A DNA stretch of 64,000 bases from Turritopsis dohrnii (lineage: Eukaryota; Cnidaria; Hydrozoa; Anthoathecata; Oceaniidae). Shown here piece after piece: positions 22,492-34,272 of this stretch. How positions within the stretch are numbered: the first letter of the stretch is position 1; each line of letters starts with the position of its first letter. Where the stretch lies: contig BQMF02000010.1 in the NCBI GenBank assembly GCA_027922465.2, forward strand, positions 1,612,001 to 1,676,000. Reading direction: 5' to 3'. The notes under the pieces were generated by a model. That model saw nothing but the letters and a program-made list of their open reading frames with translations, searched no databases and was not told where the DNA came from. The position numbers and the translations under genes are program-made.

Positions 22492-22741
22492 GATCAAAAA
22501 TATTTAAGATTTTGAGTTTTGAAAAGGAGAAGAAGAAAATGGAGAATGAGGGATCGTTGATGTTTTTTTTCAAAGATTACTGAAAGGTTGAATGTGGAAT
22601 ATTAATAATTAAGCTTTTTTTATACAGGCAGCATGTTTACCATCGAAGAATATTCACAAGATGATATAAAGTTCATGAAATAGTAATAATAGTAAAATAT
22701 TAAAAAATCATGTTAATATCATTAGTAAATATCATAAGTCT

Positions 22742-24950
22742 CATTCATGGGAGGTGTGTCCACACGATCAAGTTCGTACAGTCTTCGCAGCATATTCTTA
22801 ATATCACTATCTTTAACTTGATCGAAGACAGTAAGGCCTGGTTCAGACCTGCCGATTGCGACGATTACGACGATTAAAGTTAAGTGTAATCGTCATAATC
22901 GTCTAATGTGAACATTTTTGTAATCGTCGTAATCGCCATAAATGCCTGTTTTTGAAATTAGTGTTTTGAAATACTTGAGAGTGTTCAGACCTGGTGATTG
23001 GCGATAACGACGATTGATATTTTTATAATCGACGTAATCAACGTAATCGTCAGGTCTGAACCAGGCTTTAGTGGTTTTTCTTTGGTTGTACTGACGACAC
23101 GAATGTTATACCACGATATTGAATGCATACTACTCTCCTTTGTTGATCCTACTATACACCATCCCAAAGATATTCGATAAGCAAACGGGCCACCAATTTG
23201 GCTTGACACTACCTCTTGTTGCTCCAAGGCTTTAAGACAGTTTGCTCTGACAAACAAACCTACTTTAATGTTATCGTCAGCACTAAGTTGTTTTGACTCT
23301 TCGTCCAAGTATGACCATTGCTTAATTTTATTCGTAATCGCGATGTCGTCATTGCTAACCGGCAAGCTGCTTCTAGAGTATGTCTTTGGCAATCTTATCC
23401 AATACTCACTGCACTGCGCAAGGCTCCCTTCAACATTAATCTATCGATTAACTTTGACTGCTTTGTATTCTCTCCTGTGAGGATTTTCACTACAATATTG
23501 CTTTTAATACTTGAACTCCCAAATCGCTACGATTAAACGTTCCCTGATTACAATTGTCAAGTAAAACATACGTTAAAATATCTTTGCTAGCTTGGTCATG
23601 ACGAAGGCAAACTGGAACGACAAATATGCTGATGTTACCATTTTGACGCGAAGACACACGGTAACTGTTCAACTTAGCATTTGGAATCTCTGTTTTATTG
23701 CAGATATTTTCGGCTGACGGTTGTTCATTGGTAGCCAATTGGTCTACAAATTCAAGTAGGTCTGCTAACTGTGGCTCTCGCACCTTCGCTGTGCTGATTG
23801 CTAAGGCGATTCCATTTATCTCTCAAGTAATTTGGCACCTATAGCACTCAAATTATCTTGAGAATCGAAGCTAATCCAATAATGACCTTCTGCTAGTGTA
23901 CTGCACTTTAGCAAGAACAAGTAGGTTTTTCGATTTTCAGTACATATCCTCGTTCAGGAGGTTAATGGACGCAGGTCTTTATAAGTTCATTGACTTCACC
24001 TTTGATACACTTTATTCAATCACCCTCGTGGATCTTTAATCCTTTTCTCGACCATCTCTTCAAAAGACGTGCGTTGGTTGATGAGACGATCGAAGTGATT
24101 TTTTATGACGTGTTCTCTGTCTTCTCCTTGCACTGAAACTTATCAAGATTTGCTTGAATCTATTGCCGGCTTTTAGCTCTGGGTCTTACAGAAGCTCCCT
24201 GCGTCAGATTGTCTGCGGTTATTCCCTCACGATCCGGTTTGGTATTCATTAACTCGATGTTTTCAGACATCGGAAAATTGGAACGCAGCATGGACTTCTT
24301 TTTCGGATCTTGAATTTCCAACCAATCTTTTACTTTTTCTTTGGATTGTTCCGGTTTTTAATCTAATTGATACAGGTCTGTGGAAATTGCTGATGAGGTC
24401 GGAAGATTCTTGCGATAAACATCCATCTCTGACCTCTGACTTCACGATCTTTTCTTGTAACAACATCATTTCTGTCCTTTTCTTGCTTCCTGCAAATGAT
24501 GCTTCCACTTTCAACTCCATTAATTTCGCTGCTTAAACAGTCAACATATCATTTGTAGATTGTCTTGACAATCGAGAACGAGTGCTTTTAGCATACGATT
24601 TTGACGACAGTGACGGTTTGTTTTCATCTGTTTCAATATTTCTGAAGATCTGTCGTTTTCATTAAAAATACGTCGCCTTCAACTCGTTTTGTTCAACTTC
24701 TATTAGTTCTTCCTGAGTTAGAAGATGAATATTCCTGTTGCATACATCTATTCTTCCATTAAATACTCAAGTTTTGGTATCTCCCATTTGACTTTATTTA
24801 CAAAGTTCTTCTATCAAACATAACTTCTTACTCAACTTCCATTGAATAGTGTTTCCCTGTTGATCCATTTGATTAATTTGTTAGGTTCGATCATTCGGCG
24901 TCGCTTTCATTTTGACTCATCAGTCAACTGCGATAAACTGAACGATTTCC
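22742..24950 (-). mobile_element. BEL/Pao retrotransposon relic (gag to start of RT), interrupted by a MITE
   Basis: On the minus strand the translations run from gag-like sequence (24950-24260, charged, with VEQNEL-type helices) to a protease region with LLDNCNQGTFNRSDLG at about 23565-23515. The conserved BEL/Pao pre-RT segment follows (KTYSRSSLPV, GLFVRANCLKALEQQEV, GGPFAYRISLGWCIVG; 23392-23160). A last piece (VKDSDIKNMLRRLYEL) lies beyond the inserted MITE at 22834-23068. Stops and frameshifts occur throughout and the RT proper is missing, so this is a fossil. Confidence 0.85.
22834..23068. mobile_element. MITE nested in the BEL/Pao relic
   Basis: Inverted ends AGGCCTGGTTCAGACCTG (left) and AAGCCTGGTTCAGACCTG (right, reversed) are flanked by TA on both sides (22832-22833 and 23069-23070). 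The 235-bp interior is built of ACGATTACGACG-type repeats in both orientations and has no ORF. It separates two pieces of the same retroelement coding region, so it inserted after the retroelement did. Confidence 0.85.
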
Positions 24951-26499
24951 TCATCATCGGGCAATAAATCAGACAATATAAACTACTTTATGTGGCTGCG
25001 GGACATAAATAAACAACCATGACGATGATCACCAAGGCTATAACAAAAAAAAAGACGATTATAGAGAACATACAATCAACAAATATAAATTAATATTGTA
25101 CTTATTACTAGTTTATACTGACCCTCGAACCCACATACAAGCCACATACAAACAGGAACAAATTCACTACAGCTAACACGAGCAAATAAAAACGTTTAAC
25201 AACAAAGAAACATATCAACTGTGACTGACAATACAATGCGACATTAACACTGCGCAGTGTGTCCCAGAAAATTTCGGTCTGAGATTTTTCAACAAGCTAT
25301 AACTTTTCACTCATATATATCAGGTTTTTTTCGATAGAATTTCATTTTTCATGCTTTTATTTTGGAAACAATTAAGGATTTTACCATGGAAAAATCCAAT
25401 TATCGTCTTAATGGTTAACACGTCTCAACATGTCCCCCGTTTCTCTGAACACAGCGACTCGTTCTTGCTGTCATTTCATGAAGAAGCACGGAAAATTGAA
25501 CTCAGCGTACCCATTTTTTGGTTCTTAAGATTCAGCATCAATTTGAGATTTCAATTGCTCGTTTCAGAAATATTGTTATAATAAGGGATTCAAATTGCTG
25601 ACATCAACACACCGCAAATCTTCATCTTCTTCATTTATAAAACATTGTGATCTTTAAAAAACCACGGAAGCCGAAAGATAAATATAATGCCTATAAAGTT
25701 TTGGAAGATGATGAAAAATGAAAGGGATATGAAAATGTAATAATTTGTTATTTACCATGTTTTACGACACAAACTTTCATTCACTGCAAAAAAGTTGATT
25801 AAAATTTTCCGTCCGACATGTTAACTTTTCTGAGTGGCAATGGTTCAGTAAAACTTTTGGGAAAATGGGGGAATTTTACAAAATTTTGTTATAGGGGCGT
25901 CAAAGTGTAGTTTCCAATGAAAACTTAGGACATATATTTGAAAGCGAATTAAAAAATTGAAAAATTAGATATGAGGTCAACCTATTTCGTAACAGGCCCC
26001 GCACAAAAATTCATTCTTAATTTCCTAACATAAAAACGCAATCCCTAAAGACAAACTGTCTCTTTCTTTTGGAGATCAAATTCCCAAATTTTTCTTTCGT
26101 AAGCAATTCCTGATGAGGTTCCAGTATTGTACAAGATTTTCCGCCCTCAAATCAATTACTGCCTTTCACTTTGCCCCCTCCATATCCTCCTACTTATCCA
26201 TGATTGCTCTGGAGGTGTATTAAAACGTTTCCTCACTACATTAGAACTCGTGCCTATAAATCTCTCTACCTGTGTACTAAGAACTTCATTGTCCCACTAC
26301 TTCTTAAATCTGGTCAGTATTTTAGATGTGATGTGAGTAAAACGCACTTTACATTAATCAGACGTTATATTTTCTGTGTTTCTTTTTCTGAGCACGACGT
26401 GACTAGCTTTATATGGGCGGAAAAAATACTGTGTAATAACAACGAAGGAGGAGTACACAGTCATATATTTACACAAGCAAAATCACATAAAAGAAACAG
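24951..26499. other. Intergenic, downstream of the FKBP14-like gene
   Basis: No supported gene. The palindrome CACTGCGCAGTG lies at about 25248-25259, next to GTGTCCCAGAAAATTTC, which looks like a mariner end but has no partner. Plus-strand frames at 26127-26749 overlap the FKBP gene and are not supported. Confidence 0.35.
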
Positions 26500-27871
26500 T
26501 TACAGTTCTCCCCCGTGGGGCATTTTAGGTCCACTAAACTCAGAATGCTGGATCACTCCATCACCATTACGATCTTCTTTTTCCATTATTTCGTCTACCA
26601 TTTTCTCGTGCTCCTCCGCAGTTGGTTTTGGAGCCTTTTTATTACGGTACATTTTATTTTGGTACGCTACATACTGTGATATTTCGTCACGTGATAACAA
26701 CTTGTCGCCATCTTTATCGAGGGACGTAAACAAATCGACTGGTGAATAATTTGGTGTCGCTCGACGCAAGTCCAATAAGTCGATGATAAAAACTAAAGTT
26801 GCATTCGCTGAAATGATAAAAAAATAAAAACATAAAAAAGGCGTGTGAACACAACATCCAAGTTCACACTCACTAAACATAATTTTTCAACGAAAAAGGA
26901 AAAATGTCATTTCTAATTGTTTGTGTAGTCTATTTTCATCGATGTGTAATTTTCAGATCAGCAACGGTTTTTCTTATTATATGATAAACGACAGGAAATG
27001 CCGTGGAAATATCATGTCGTGTCATGTCGTGTCGTGGAAATATCATGTCGTGGAAGACTGACATTTCTAAATAAAGCTCAGGTGATGAAAGAACATCTCG
27101 GATATCTACACTAAAAAGCACAACGCAAGAATTCTGCCTCTTCATTGCTATGCTATTCCTAAATTCTCCAGTGGGCAAAACCGTCGTCGAAAAGTCACTG
27201 CGATAAAGAGCATTTTTATTGAAATAGTGTGTATACTTCCGTTGAAATGCACTCTTTCCCAGCGATTTTTCAACAAATTTAATCACTCGGTGATTGATTT
27301 ATTCATTGGTTGTTTATAGCATACTCATCCTACAGTGTTACCGTACAACCTCGTATTAATGAATATCTTCAAGAAACTCACGTGGTATAATTCCTCGCAA
27401 TCCTTTCTTCCCATAACCAAGAGAAGGAGGTACCACTAATTTCCGTTTTTCCCCGGGACACATATCCATAAGTCCGCTCTCCCATCCATGTATGACGTAA
27501 CCAGTCCCAAGAACAAATTCGAATGGCGCGTAACGACGTCGCACTTCGATCGTTGTATCGAATTTACGACCACTTTTTGCGAGCCAGCCTGTGTAATGAA
27601 CAACCATTAAATCGTTTCGAGTCGATTTGCGTTTACAATTCTTCGGTACGTACAACACTTCAATTTCTGGTTTGTCGTTTTTAATGTTTTCGCTCGACGT
27701 GTCAAGTCCGTTGTCCTTATCGGTTTCATGTTGTTTTCTCAGCTCTTCAGCGACATCCGGATCGATCACTAGAGGCTGGTCTTGCGGCTTTTCTATAGGA
27801 GATTCTTCAGTTTCGCATGAGATACAAGAGAGACAGATGAACACCACAAGCAAAAACATCTCTTTACCCAT
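26500..27871 (-). CDS. FKBP14: FKBP14-like ER peptidyl-prolyl isomerase with two EF-hands
   Basis: Two exons (27871-27382 and 26807-26500) join at a phase-1 GT-AG intron to give 265 residues. A signal peptide (MGKEMFLLVVFICLSCIS) leads into an acidic linker (about 20-70). The FKBP domain is at about 72-178 (VHYTGWL, GYVIHGWESGLMDMCPGEKRKL, and IIPPNATLVF across the splice). Two canonical EF-hands follow: DKDGDKLLSRDE (194-205) and DRNGDGVIQHSE (242-253). FKBP14 acts in the ER lumen on proline isomerisation during procollagen folding. Human FKBP14 is about 211 residues, so the linker here is longer. The C-terminus is HGGEL, not HDEL or KDEL, so ER retrieval may be weak. FKBP7 is the closest alternative name. 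Confidence 0.9.
27169..27291. mobile_element. MITE of the CCCAGTGGGC family, in the FKBP intron
   Basis: Begins CCAGTGGGCAAAAC and ends near AATCACTCGG, with the inner motifs CACTGCGA and ATTTTTATTGAAATAG that mark this family. It lies in the minus orientation relative to the copy at 53301. Ends are decayed. It sits inside the single intron of the FKBP14-like gene. Confidence 0.75.
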
Positions 27872-29001
27872 TCTGAAGAACTTGAAAGATATTTTACAAA
27901 GATCGATAATATGCTGGGGAGATTATATAGAAAACATAACTTTCTGAATTGGTAACACGTCGACTGATCTTGTGATCTTTATGGTTTCGTGTAACTTCAG
28001 CATGAAATGAATTTGCATAACATCCCTTGCGTAGAAGTATTTTCCAATAACTCATTTGCAGATGAAATTTTTCAAAAAGTTTTTGGAAATAAAAGGAAAA
28101 AATTGTTTTTGAAACTGAATGCATTTGTTCACAAGTTTTTGTTCAGAGCTTAAATCATCACAGAACAAAAAGAATATCACATCGGCAGACTTCAAACTTC
28201 TGTTTGGAATTTAATTGGCTAATCAATTTCAAAGAAATATTCGCATAGCTATAAATCAATTTCCGGATAATTTGAGCAGGAAATAATTGGTTCATGTAAT
28301 CAACTATGCTACTCGTTTGACAACAACATCGACTTATCAGTAGTTAGAAAGTATTTAAACAACAATTCAGGAAAGGTTTCTATGCTCAACCAATATGCAT
28401 GAGTAAAATAATTATTTTGCTAAGTAAAAACATCACAGGGGTGGTATGTGAATATTGATCCATGAAAACAAAAAATCACATGAGAAGCTTTTGAAATCTG
28501 TAGGCCGAACCTGACGTCAACAAATTGGAACGGTTCCAATTCGACATTTGACTTGACCTGCCTCCATAACAATAAGACAAACTATATCGGCACCGCGTCA
28601 TCAAAAAGCGATCATAAAAACATATTAATTCGTTTCTCGCACATTTATAAATAAAGCAACTAAAAATGTCGGAAGTCGTTGGGGTATTTTTACCTGTTAT
28701 TTGTCAAAACGAACTTAGGAAAGCATGGAGAAATACAAAAGAAGTATTAAAGTATCACCGTCACCCATTAGTGGCATTTCAGAGGAATTCGTTAGAGATT
28801 CGACAGCGCGTCTTTAAATGCACGTCGGAAATGAATATCTGAAAAAATTCGGAAGGGATTCCTTTTGTTGGAAGAGAATAGAAATTCAAAAAACGATTTT
28901 CTTATAATTTCATCACGTAGCCACGAAGCTAGTACAGTACAGGACATAGACACATCAAGTTCGTACGTCATCTAAAGAATATTCAACTGCAACGAATTAT
29001 T
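27872..29001. other. Spacer between divergent FKBP14-like and membrane-protein genes
   Basis: These two genes point away from each other, so both promoters should lie here. The only notable site is a 15-base palindrome TTGGAACGGTTCCAA near 28530. A 58-codon frame from 28665 (MSEVVGVFLP) is unsupported. Confidence 0.4.
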
Positions 29002-30109
29002 ATGGAGAAGTTTTTTTATGTCCTTCTTCTTCGTATTGTACTGGTTGCAAGCGAAACAGGTACTTGTATATATCAGAGTAGGTCTCGGTGAAAAGACTCT
29101 TAAAAGGGTTTGAGAAAAAGAGGCATAACTTGACAACTTACATTGAAATTACGATTCCAGCCTCGCTCAACCAAAATTGAGAGTCAATAACAAGTACTGT
29201 ATGCATATTGGTTTTCAGCCTTCACGATAAACATGTGTAAAGTCGTCAACTACACCACAATCTTGAACATACCTCAGTCGTCATTCGTTACTATTCCGAT
29301 AACCTTCGGTAAAAACGACAATAAAACAAACACTAGATGGACATTTCGGAATAAAGTCGTCCACATTCGTGAAAACGAAACAACGTACATCAACACAAAT
29401 TCACAATGCAAGTATCGGTACAATTTAACGGTAAACACAGATGAAGTGCAATACGGCTACCTGGTAATATACAGCGGCCACAGAACGGCTAGCATTTTCA
29501 TCAACGTGTATGGTAAGTTTAAGCCAATCACATTAAAGTACCACGGGCTTTTTTACAGTTTTTAAACCAATCATGTTGCCGCAACAAATTTGATCGTAAT
29601 TTTAATCTGATCATGTCACAACGCCATCATTTTCCAACAACACTTTCTGAAGTCAAGAACTTCGGCAAGTCTTTGGCAGAATTACTATCAAGAATTACTT
29701 TGAAAAAGGCATGCCCCCATAGAGAAAATTCTGTTGGATAATTTGCATCCTTTCGCTTCTATCAGGCAAATACTTTTTCAATCAGAAATAGAACTACGCC
29801 CTATTTATACACCCTTTTAAAATGTTCGTATTCATTTTCTAGATATAATAGAGGACAATGAAGTTACTAAACCCGAGAAGAAACGCTACATTAACAGTAC
29901 ACCCGTCATAGCAGTTTGCGGCCTGAGTGGCGCAATGATTTTTATTGCGATTGTGTTCGCGAGTTTATGGAAGATAAGGGCGGACAGACTACAAGGTAGA
30001 TACCATGTCTTTCTATGTATATCCAGGGGATTACATTAGAATATTGGAAGTTCTGACATCCTTGATTTATTTAGAAAAAGTCTGTAATGACAAAATGAAC
30101 GAGAGGTAA
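29002..30109 (+). CDS. Small single-pass type I membrane protein, family unknown
   Basis: Four exons (29002-29059, 29219-29512, 29843-29995, 30075-30109) with GT-AG introns, all in phase 1, encode 179 residues. A signal peptide (MEKFFYVLLLRIVLVASET) is followed by an ectodomain of about 120 residues rich in alternating hydrophobic residues, with two cysteines (MCKVV, SQCKY) and N-glycosylation sites at NYT, NET, NLT and NST. One membrane helix follows (VIAVCGLSGAMIFIAIVFASLW). The tail is short and basic (KIRADRLQEKVCNDKMNER) with no tyrosine motif. Phase-1 introns around an extracellular module recall Ig-type domains, but the usual second Ig cysteine is absent. I do not recognise the family. 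The gene model is inferred from splice sites and frame continuity only. Confidence 0.7.
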
Positions 30110-31263
30110 CGCCCCATCCTGGTCACACGAGATCTGTTCGGATCAGTAAAGCTATAGAAGCCTGCAATCTTCAACCAATTCATCGACAGTTCGGCCGCAC
30201 ATTTTGAGACATTGATCTGAATTCAATATAATGCTTGAAGGAAAACACTGACAGAATTTTTCATGTGCCCAGCACATCACTCCATGAAGAGCCAATCAAA
30301 CGATGACCTCGTGTAGATGAAGATCAAGTTTCGGACCAGGAGGAATCAAGAGAGACGCTCTTTCAAAATACTTCCCTAAAAACGAAAATTTCAAATCCTT
30401 CATGAGAGGACAACTTTCTTTGTAAATTACGTCACATCAGCCTCGTTTTAAAGTTGAATTCTAACGACACGTTCCTGTTTACAAAGATGCAGACAAAAAA
30501 ACTACTGTCACTACAGTCGGTTTAGTTGGTTTGGTTGAACTTGTGTTATCATTTGTGTAGTTCGAACTTTTTTTGTTTGGATTAATCTATGGAAATACCT
30601 ACCAGCAGAAACAGTTTTGTGCGAATCGATAGCTTTTAGAAAAACACGGATGTTCTCTTCAGTTAGATGGTTCGAGAAGTCGGTCTAAAAACATACCCAA
30701 GTAAAGATGTAAAGATCATTTCCACGAGGCGAATATTTCTTGCAAATTAATCGGCTTTTTCAAAATTCAACATCGATATAATTCTACATTTTCAAATTCG
30801 AAGCTCGAAATAAAAATCGAAAATACTAATCGTTTCTCTTCGGTAAAACGAAATTCGCCCAGAGACAATCCGATAAAATCAGACAAAATGAAATGTATCT
30901 CATACGAAGGTGTAAATTTATTTATTTATTTATTTATCAAATATCTATACAGGAGAGCTACACCAGTACGAAATACTGCTATCACGTAAGTCCTGTAAAG
31001 AGTTGAACAAAAATACAACAGATCGTAACCGAAGAAAGAAAGGACGGACTAAGGAAGCTTTACTTAATAATGAAATGTTGTTGTTTCTTTGTCAGAGAGG
31101 GAGGCCAGGGTTCGGCACCTGCTCGAGTCACACCACCAGCTACAACAAGGTGAACCGTTCACACAACGTCCACACCTATTTTCGAGGGTAGGACCAACGT
31201 AAAAATTGGGGCTGAAATCCTCTCAACAAGACTCTAGGTGACAGGAGCTATCCTAGGTAAATA
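30110..31263. other. Intergenic with a LINE 3' end
   Basis: No gene recognised. At about 30913-31200 the minus strand looks like the 3' end of a LINE: TCCTGTATAGATATTTGA followed by AAATAAATAAATAAAT (30915-30937 read in reverse). Confidence 0.4.
30913..31200 (-). mobile_element. Probable 3' end of a non-LTR retrotransposon
   Basis: Minus-strand reading gives a short decayed coding tail with several Cys (RCGRCVNGSPCCSWW) at about 31190-31130. A 3' UTR and an AAAT-repeat tail at 30937-30913 follow. Such tails are typical of CR1/L2-type elements. The assignment is tentative. Confidence 0.45.
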
Positions 31264-31435
31264 CAGTCTAATCTCTATAATTCGAACCTCAATAATTCGA
31301 ACAGATTCCATGGTCTCTTCACGCATAATTTCTGTGGAAATGTGAGTGGAATAGTAATTCGAAGTTTCCATAAATCGAACGCTTTTTTCGGTCCCTTGTT
31401 TGCTCGAATTAGAGAGAGTTCACTGTATTGATAAG
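31264..31435. mobile_element. pogo/Tigger-like MITE
   Basis: Left end CAGTCTAATCTCTATAATTC and right end, reversed, CAGTGAACTCTCTCTAATTC are flanked by TA (31262-31263, 31436-31437). The 172-bp interior repeats AATTCGAAC-type motifs. This end sequence is typical of pogo-like elements. No ORF. Confidence 0.8.
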
Positions 31436-31769
31436 TTCACCGGATTTCGTTTCATCAAACTTAAGGCTCAGACATCCGTGTATGTTTCTCAACATATGAA
31501 TCTTCAGGATTGCTGAAATGTTTCTACGTCAAAAAAGCGAATGGAGCATTACTAGCTACTTACTAGACCAATTGTTTGTCGTATACATCCATTGTTATCT
31601 GCGATGTAAGATTCGCCATGGCTGAAAAGCTTCAAAGCGCCAACTATGTCATCGGTAGCCGTACCTTAAGCAACAGTGCTCATAAATAAAATAAGGAAAA
31701 AATTAAATAGAACGTAGAAAGCCAAGTTCTTCAAGATTATAACACAATCATGGTATATACCAAGAAGGA

Positions 31770-31879
31770 AAATTCATTGAAAAATCACCGCGGAGGAGTA
31801 CATTTCTATAGAGGTATACAACAAATATCAACGATAATGCTCTTCAACGCAGTGGCTTTTCACGATTTTCTCACTAGGA
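31770..31879. mobile_element. Diverged MITE of the CCCAGTGGGC family
   Basis: Contains GGAGTACATTTCTATAGA and AATGCTCTTCAACGCAGTG, the family's core, but its ends are degraded. An 88-codon frame across it is a chance ORF. Confidence 0.65.
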
Positions 31880-32356
31880 ATATGGCATTTGTTCACGGAG
31901 TGCCTCGCACCTTCAATATTAAGCATGATGAACTATCATATTATAGAGCTGAGAACTACAATACCATTACTTATGCTGATGTCAGCAGTTTTATCCCTCA
32001 CTCAATTGCAAACTAGAATAAGCGCCTCGCTAAAATCAAAATGGCGGATGAGATAAAAAATGATCGACTCTTACATGGATAATACTATTATTATGAAATT
32101 AAAACACTTTCAAAAGTTTGGTCCAAATGAGACCCAAATTTCCTTTTCTTCACCAATTATTACTAAGAAGAAAAACATAGCCTAGTCAATTTAATAAATG
32201 TACAGACTTTTGTTAAGATTGTTTTGGATAATTAATCCAAAACACTCAGTTGATACCAGTTCATGTTATTTTTTTATTTGTTATTTTTCGCATCTCAAAT
32301 ACCAGCATTTTTATATGATTGGCTGATAAATGAAAATTATTTTTTTAATATTATAT

Positions 32357-34167
32357 GTGACAGTTTATGGGAAAAGGATAACAAGCTAAATTTCGATTTA
32401 AATCGAAATTTCGATTTTCGATTATTTAAAGCTAAATTTCGATTTTTTAAAATCGAAATTTAGCTTCAAAAAATCGAAATCGAAATCGAAATTTAGCTTC
32501 TAAAAAATCGAAATTTAGCTTCTCAAAATCGAAATCGAAATCGAAATTTAGATTCTAAAATTCGAATTCGAAATTTAGATTCTAAAAAAATCGATTTTTG
32601 AATTCTAAATGGAGTACCATTATCGCTGTTAAAAAGTTTTGTTTATATTTTTCACATCGGTATGCGCCATTTTGGTTTTTGACCGGGGGACTTTGTTACT
32701 TCGCTAAATCGAAATAAAAAGTTTCCGAAAAATATCCATCAAGTTTACATTTCTATATCGTTTTGTTTTAATAACTGGTCATCTGTCGTCAGTGATCTTT
32801 TATTGAATCTAATGCTCCCGTTATGGACTTCGTCTCATGATAAAAGACAATAAAAAAATACGTAATAACAGGTTATATACTTTCATTAAAATAAAGGTGA
32901 GTATAACAAAAGCTGTTAAAATATTTTCATTTGTCTCTCTCCTCCTTTGAACCTTAAAAAAAATTTGAATTTCCAGTTAATAACGAAACTCCAGGTGTTG
33001 AGTGTTTCTTTTTTTTCACAATGTTTACAATTTTTTGCAATGTTTGCATTTTTCTTGAAATTTGATTGACTCGCATGCCAGATGGCCGCGCGGTGGCCTA
33101 AAAAAGTATAATCGAATCCAACTTCCAAGCACACAAAATCTGGCCGTCGTCGTCCAACAAAGTTGAGCAATAGTTGTCACTGAACATGCACAGAACTGGC
33201 CGCGTACGTACGTACGGGCAAAATCGCACAAGTGGAGGTTGGCCTTTAAGTCACCAGAAGATCACATTACAAGGTTTTAAAATAATAAACTTTTTCCCCC
33301 GAAGGAGTTTACCAAAATAGCGATCGAACAACGGAATAAAAAAGAATTACAGCGTACGGTTTCTATTCTTAACAACTTTAGCAGTAACTGTCGTTTCTTT
33401 TATATCTAACTGAATGAGAACCAGGTAATTAGTTCAGTATTAAACACTAACGCGTGCTACCTGTAATTATACTGAATTCGGTACAACAACAACATCTTGA
33501 ATTTACATAATTTAAGCCGAAAAGGATTCTTATTGGTTAAGAAGCCGCGAAACTTTTACCAGCCAATCGGATTGCAAGAAGTATGTCAACACGAAAATTA
33601 ATGCAAAACAGAAGCGAAAGAAAGTAGAATTTCAGCATGTTGCGACATCCATCAAAAGTTAACAGCCGGACGTTTAAACTTTTGAAATTTTTTGTTGTAA
33701 AGTGAATATACATTTTCATTGTTTCTATTGGCTATATACCAATAAAACTTTATATGATTAGTGGTCACACAAAAAAGCAAAATGTACGGTTTAGTGTTCC
33801 CATTATAACGAAACATTTACAATGACAACAAAATCTTATTACGTAACACTTATTCTTATGATTAACATCGATTCTGGTTAAAGAAATCGATTTTCTGATT
33901 TATGAAATCGAATAATTAGATTCTTTTAAAATCGAACAATTTAGATTCTTTTAAAATCGAATAATTTAGATTCTTTTAAAATCGAAATTTAGCTTCAAAA
34001 AATCGAAATCGAAATCGAAATTTAGCTTCTCAAAAATCGAAATTTAGCTTCTAAAAATCGAAATCGAAATCGAAATTTAGATTTCATAAAATCGATTTTT
34101 TTCAGCTAAATTTCGATTTAAAAAGAATCGAAATTTAGCTTGTTATCCTTTTCCCATAAACCGTCAC
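32357..34167. mobile_element. 1.8-kb non-autonomous DNA transposon, GTGACRG ends, 4-bp target duplication
   Basis: Left end GTGACAGTTTATGGGAAAAG and right end, reversed, GTGACGGTTTATGGGAAAAG are inverted repeats, flanked by the direct repeat ATAT (32353-32356 and 34168-34171). Inside each end lie long arrays of an AAATCGAAATTTAGCTT motif in both orientations (32390-32600 and 33880-34130). No transposase frame is present in the 1.3-kb middle. A short relative is at 40203-40309. The 4-bp duplication separates it from Tc1/mariner and hAT. Superfamily not assigned. Confidence 0.85.
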
Positions 34168-34272
34168 ATATAGATGGTTTTCTCAGTTCGATCTCTTGAG
34201 AAGGACATATGGCGGCGGTTTGCTTATTTCAACAAGTGGAAGTAATTAACAGTTTACATTTAAAGCACAAAC

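Noticed and set aside
25248..25290. Mariner-like end (GTGTCCCAGAAAATTTC)
   Set aside because: No matching inverted end or transposase found within the next 2 kb.
26127..26749. Plus-strand ORFs overlapping the FKBP14-like exon
   Set aside because: The part past 26500 is the antisense of a clear EF-hand exon; the rest has no recognisable protein.
28665..28841. 58-codon plus-strand ORF (MSEVVGVFLP)
   Set aside because: Short, no domain, lies in the spacer between two promoters.
31750..32016. 88-codon plus-strand ORF
   Set aside because: It runs across a decayed MITE copy.
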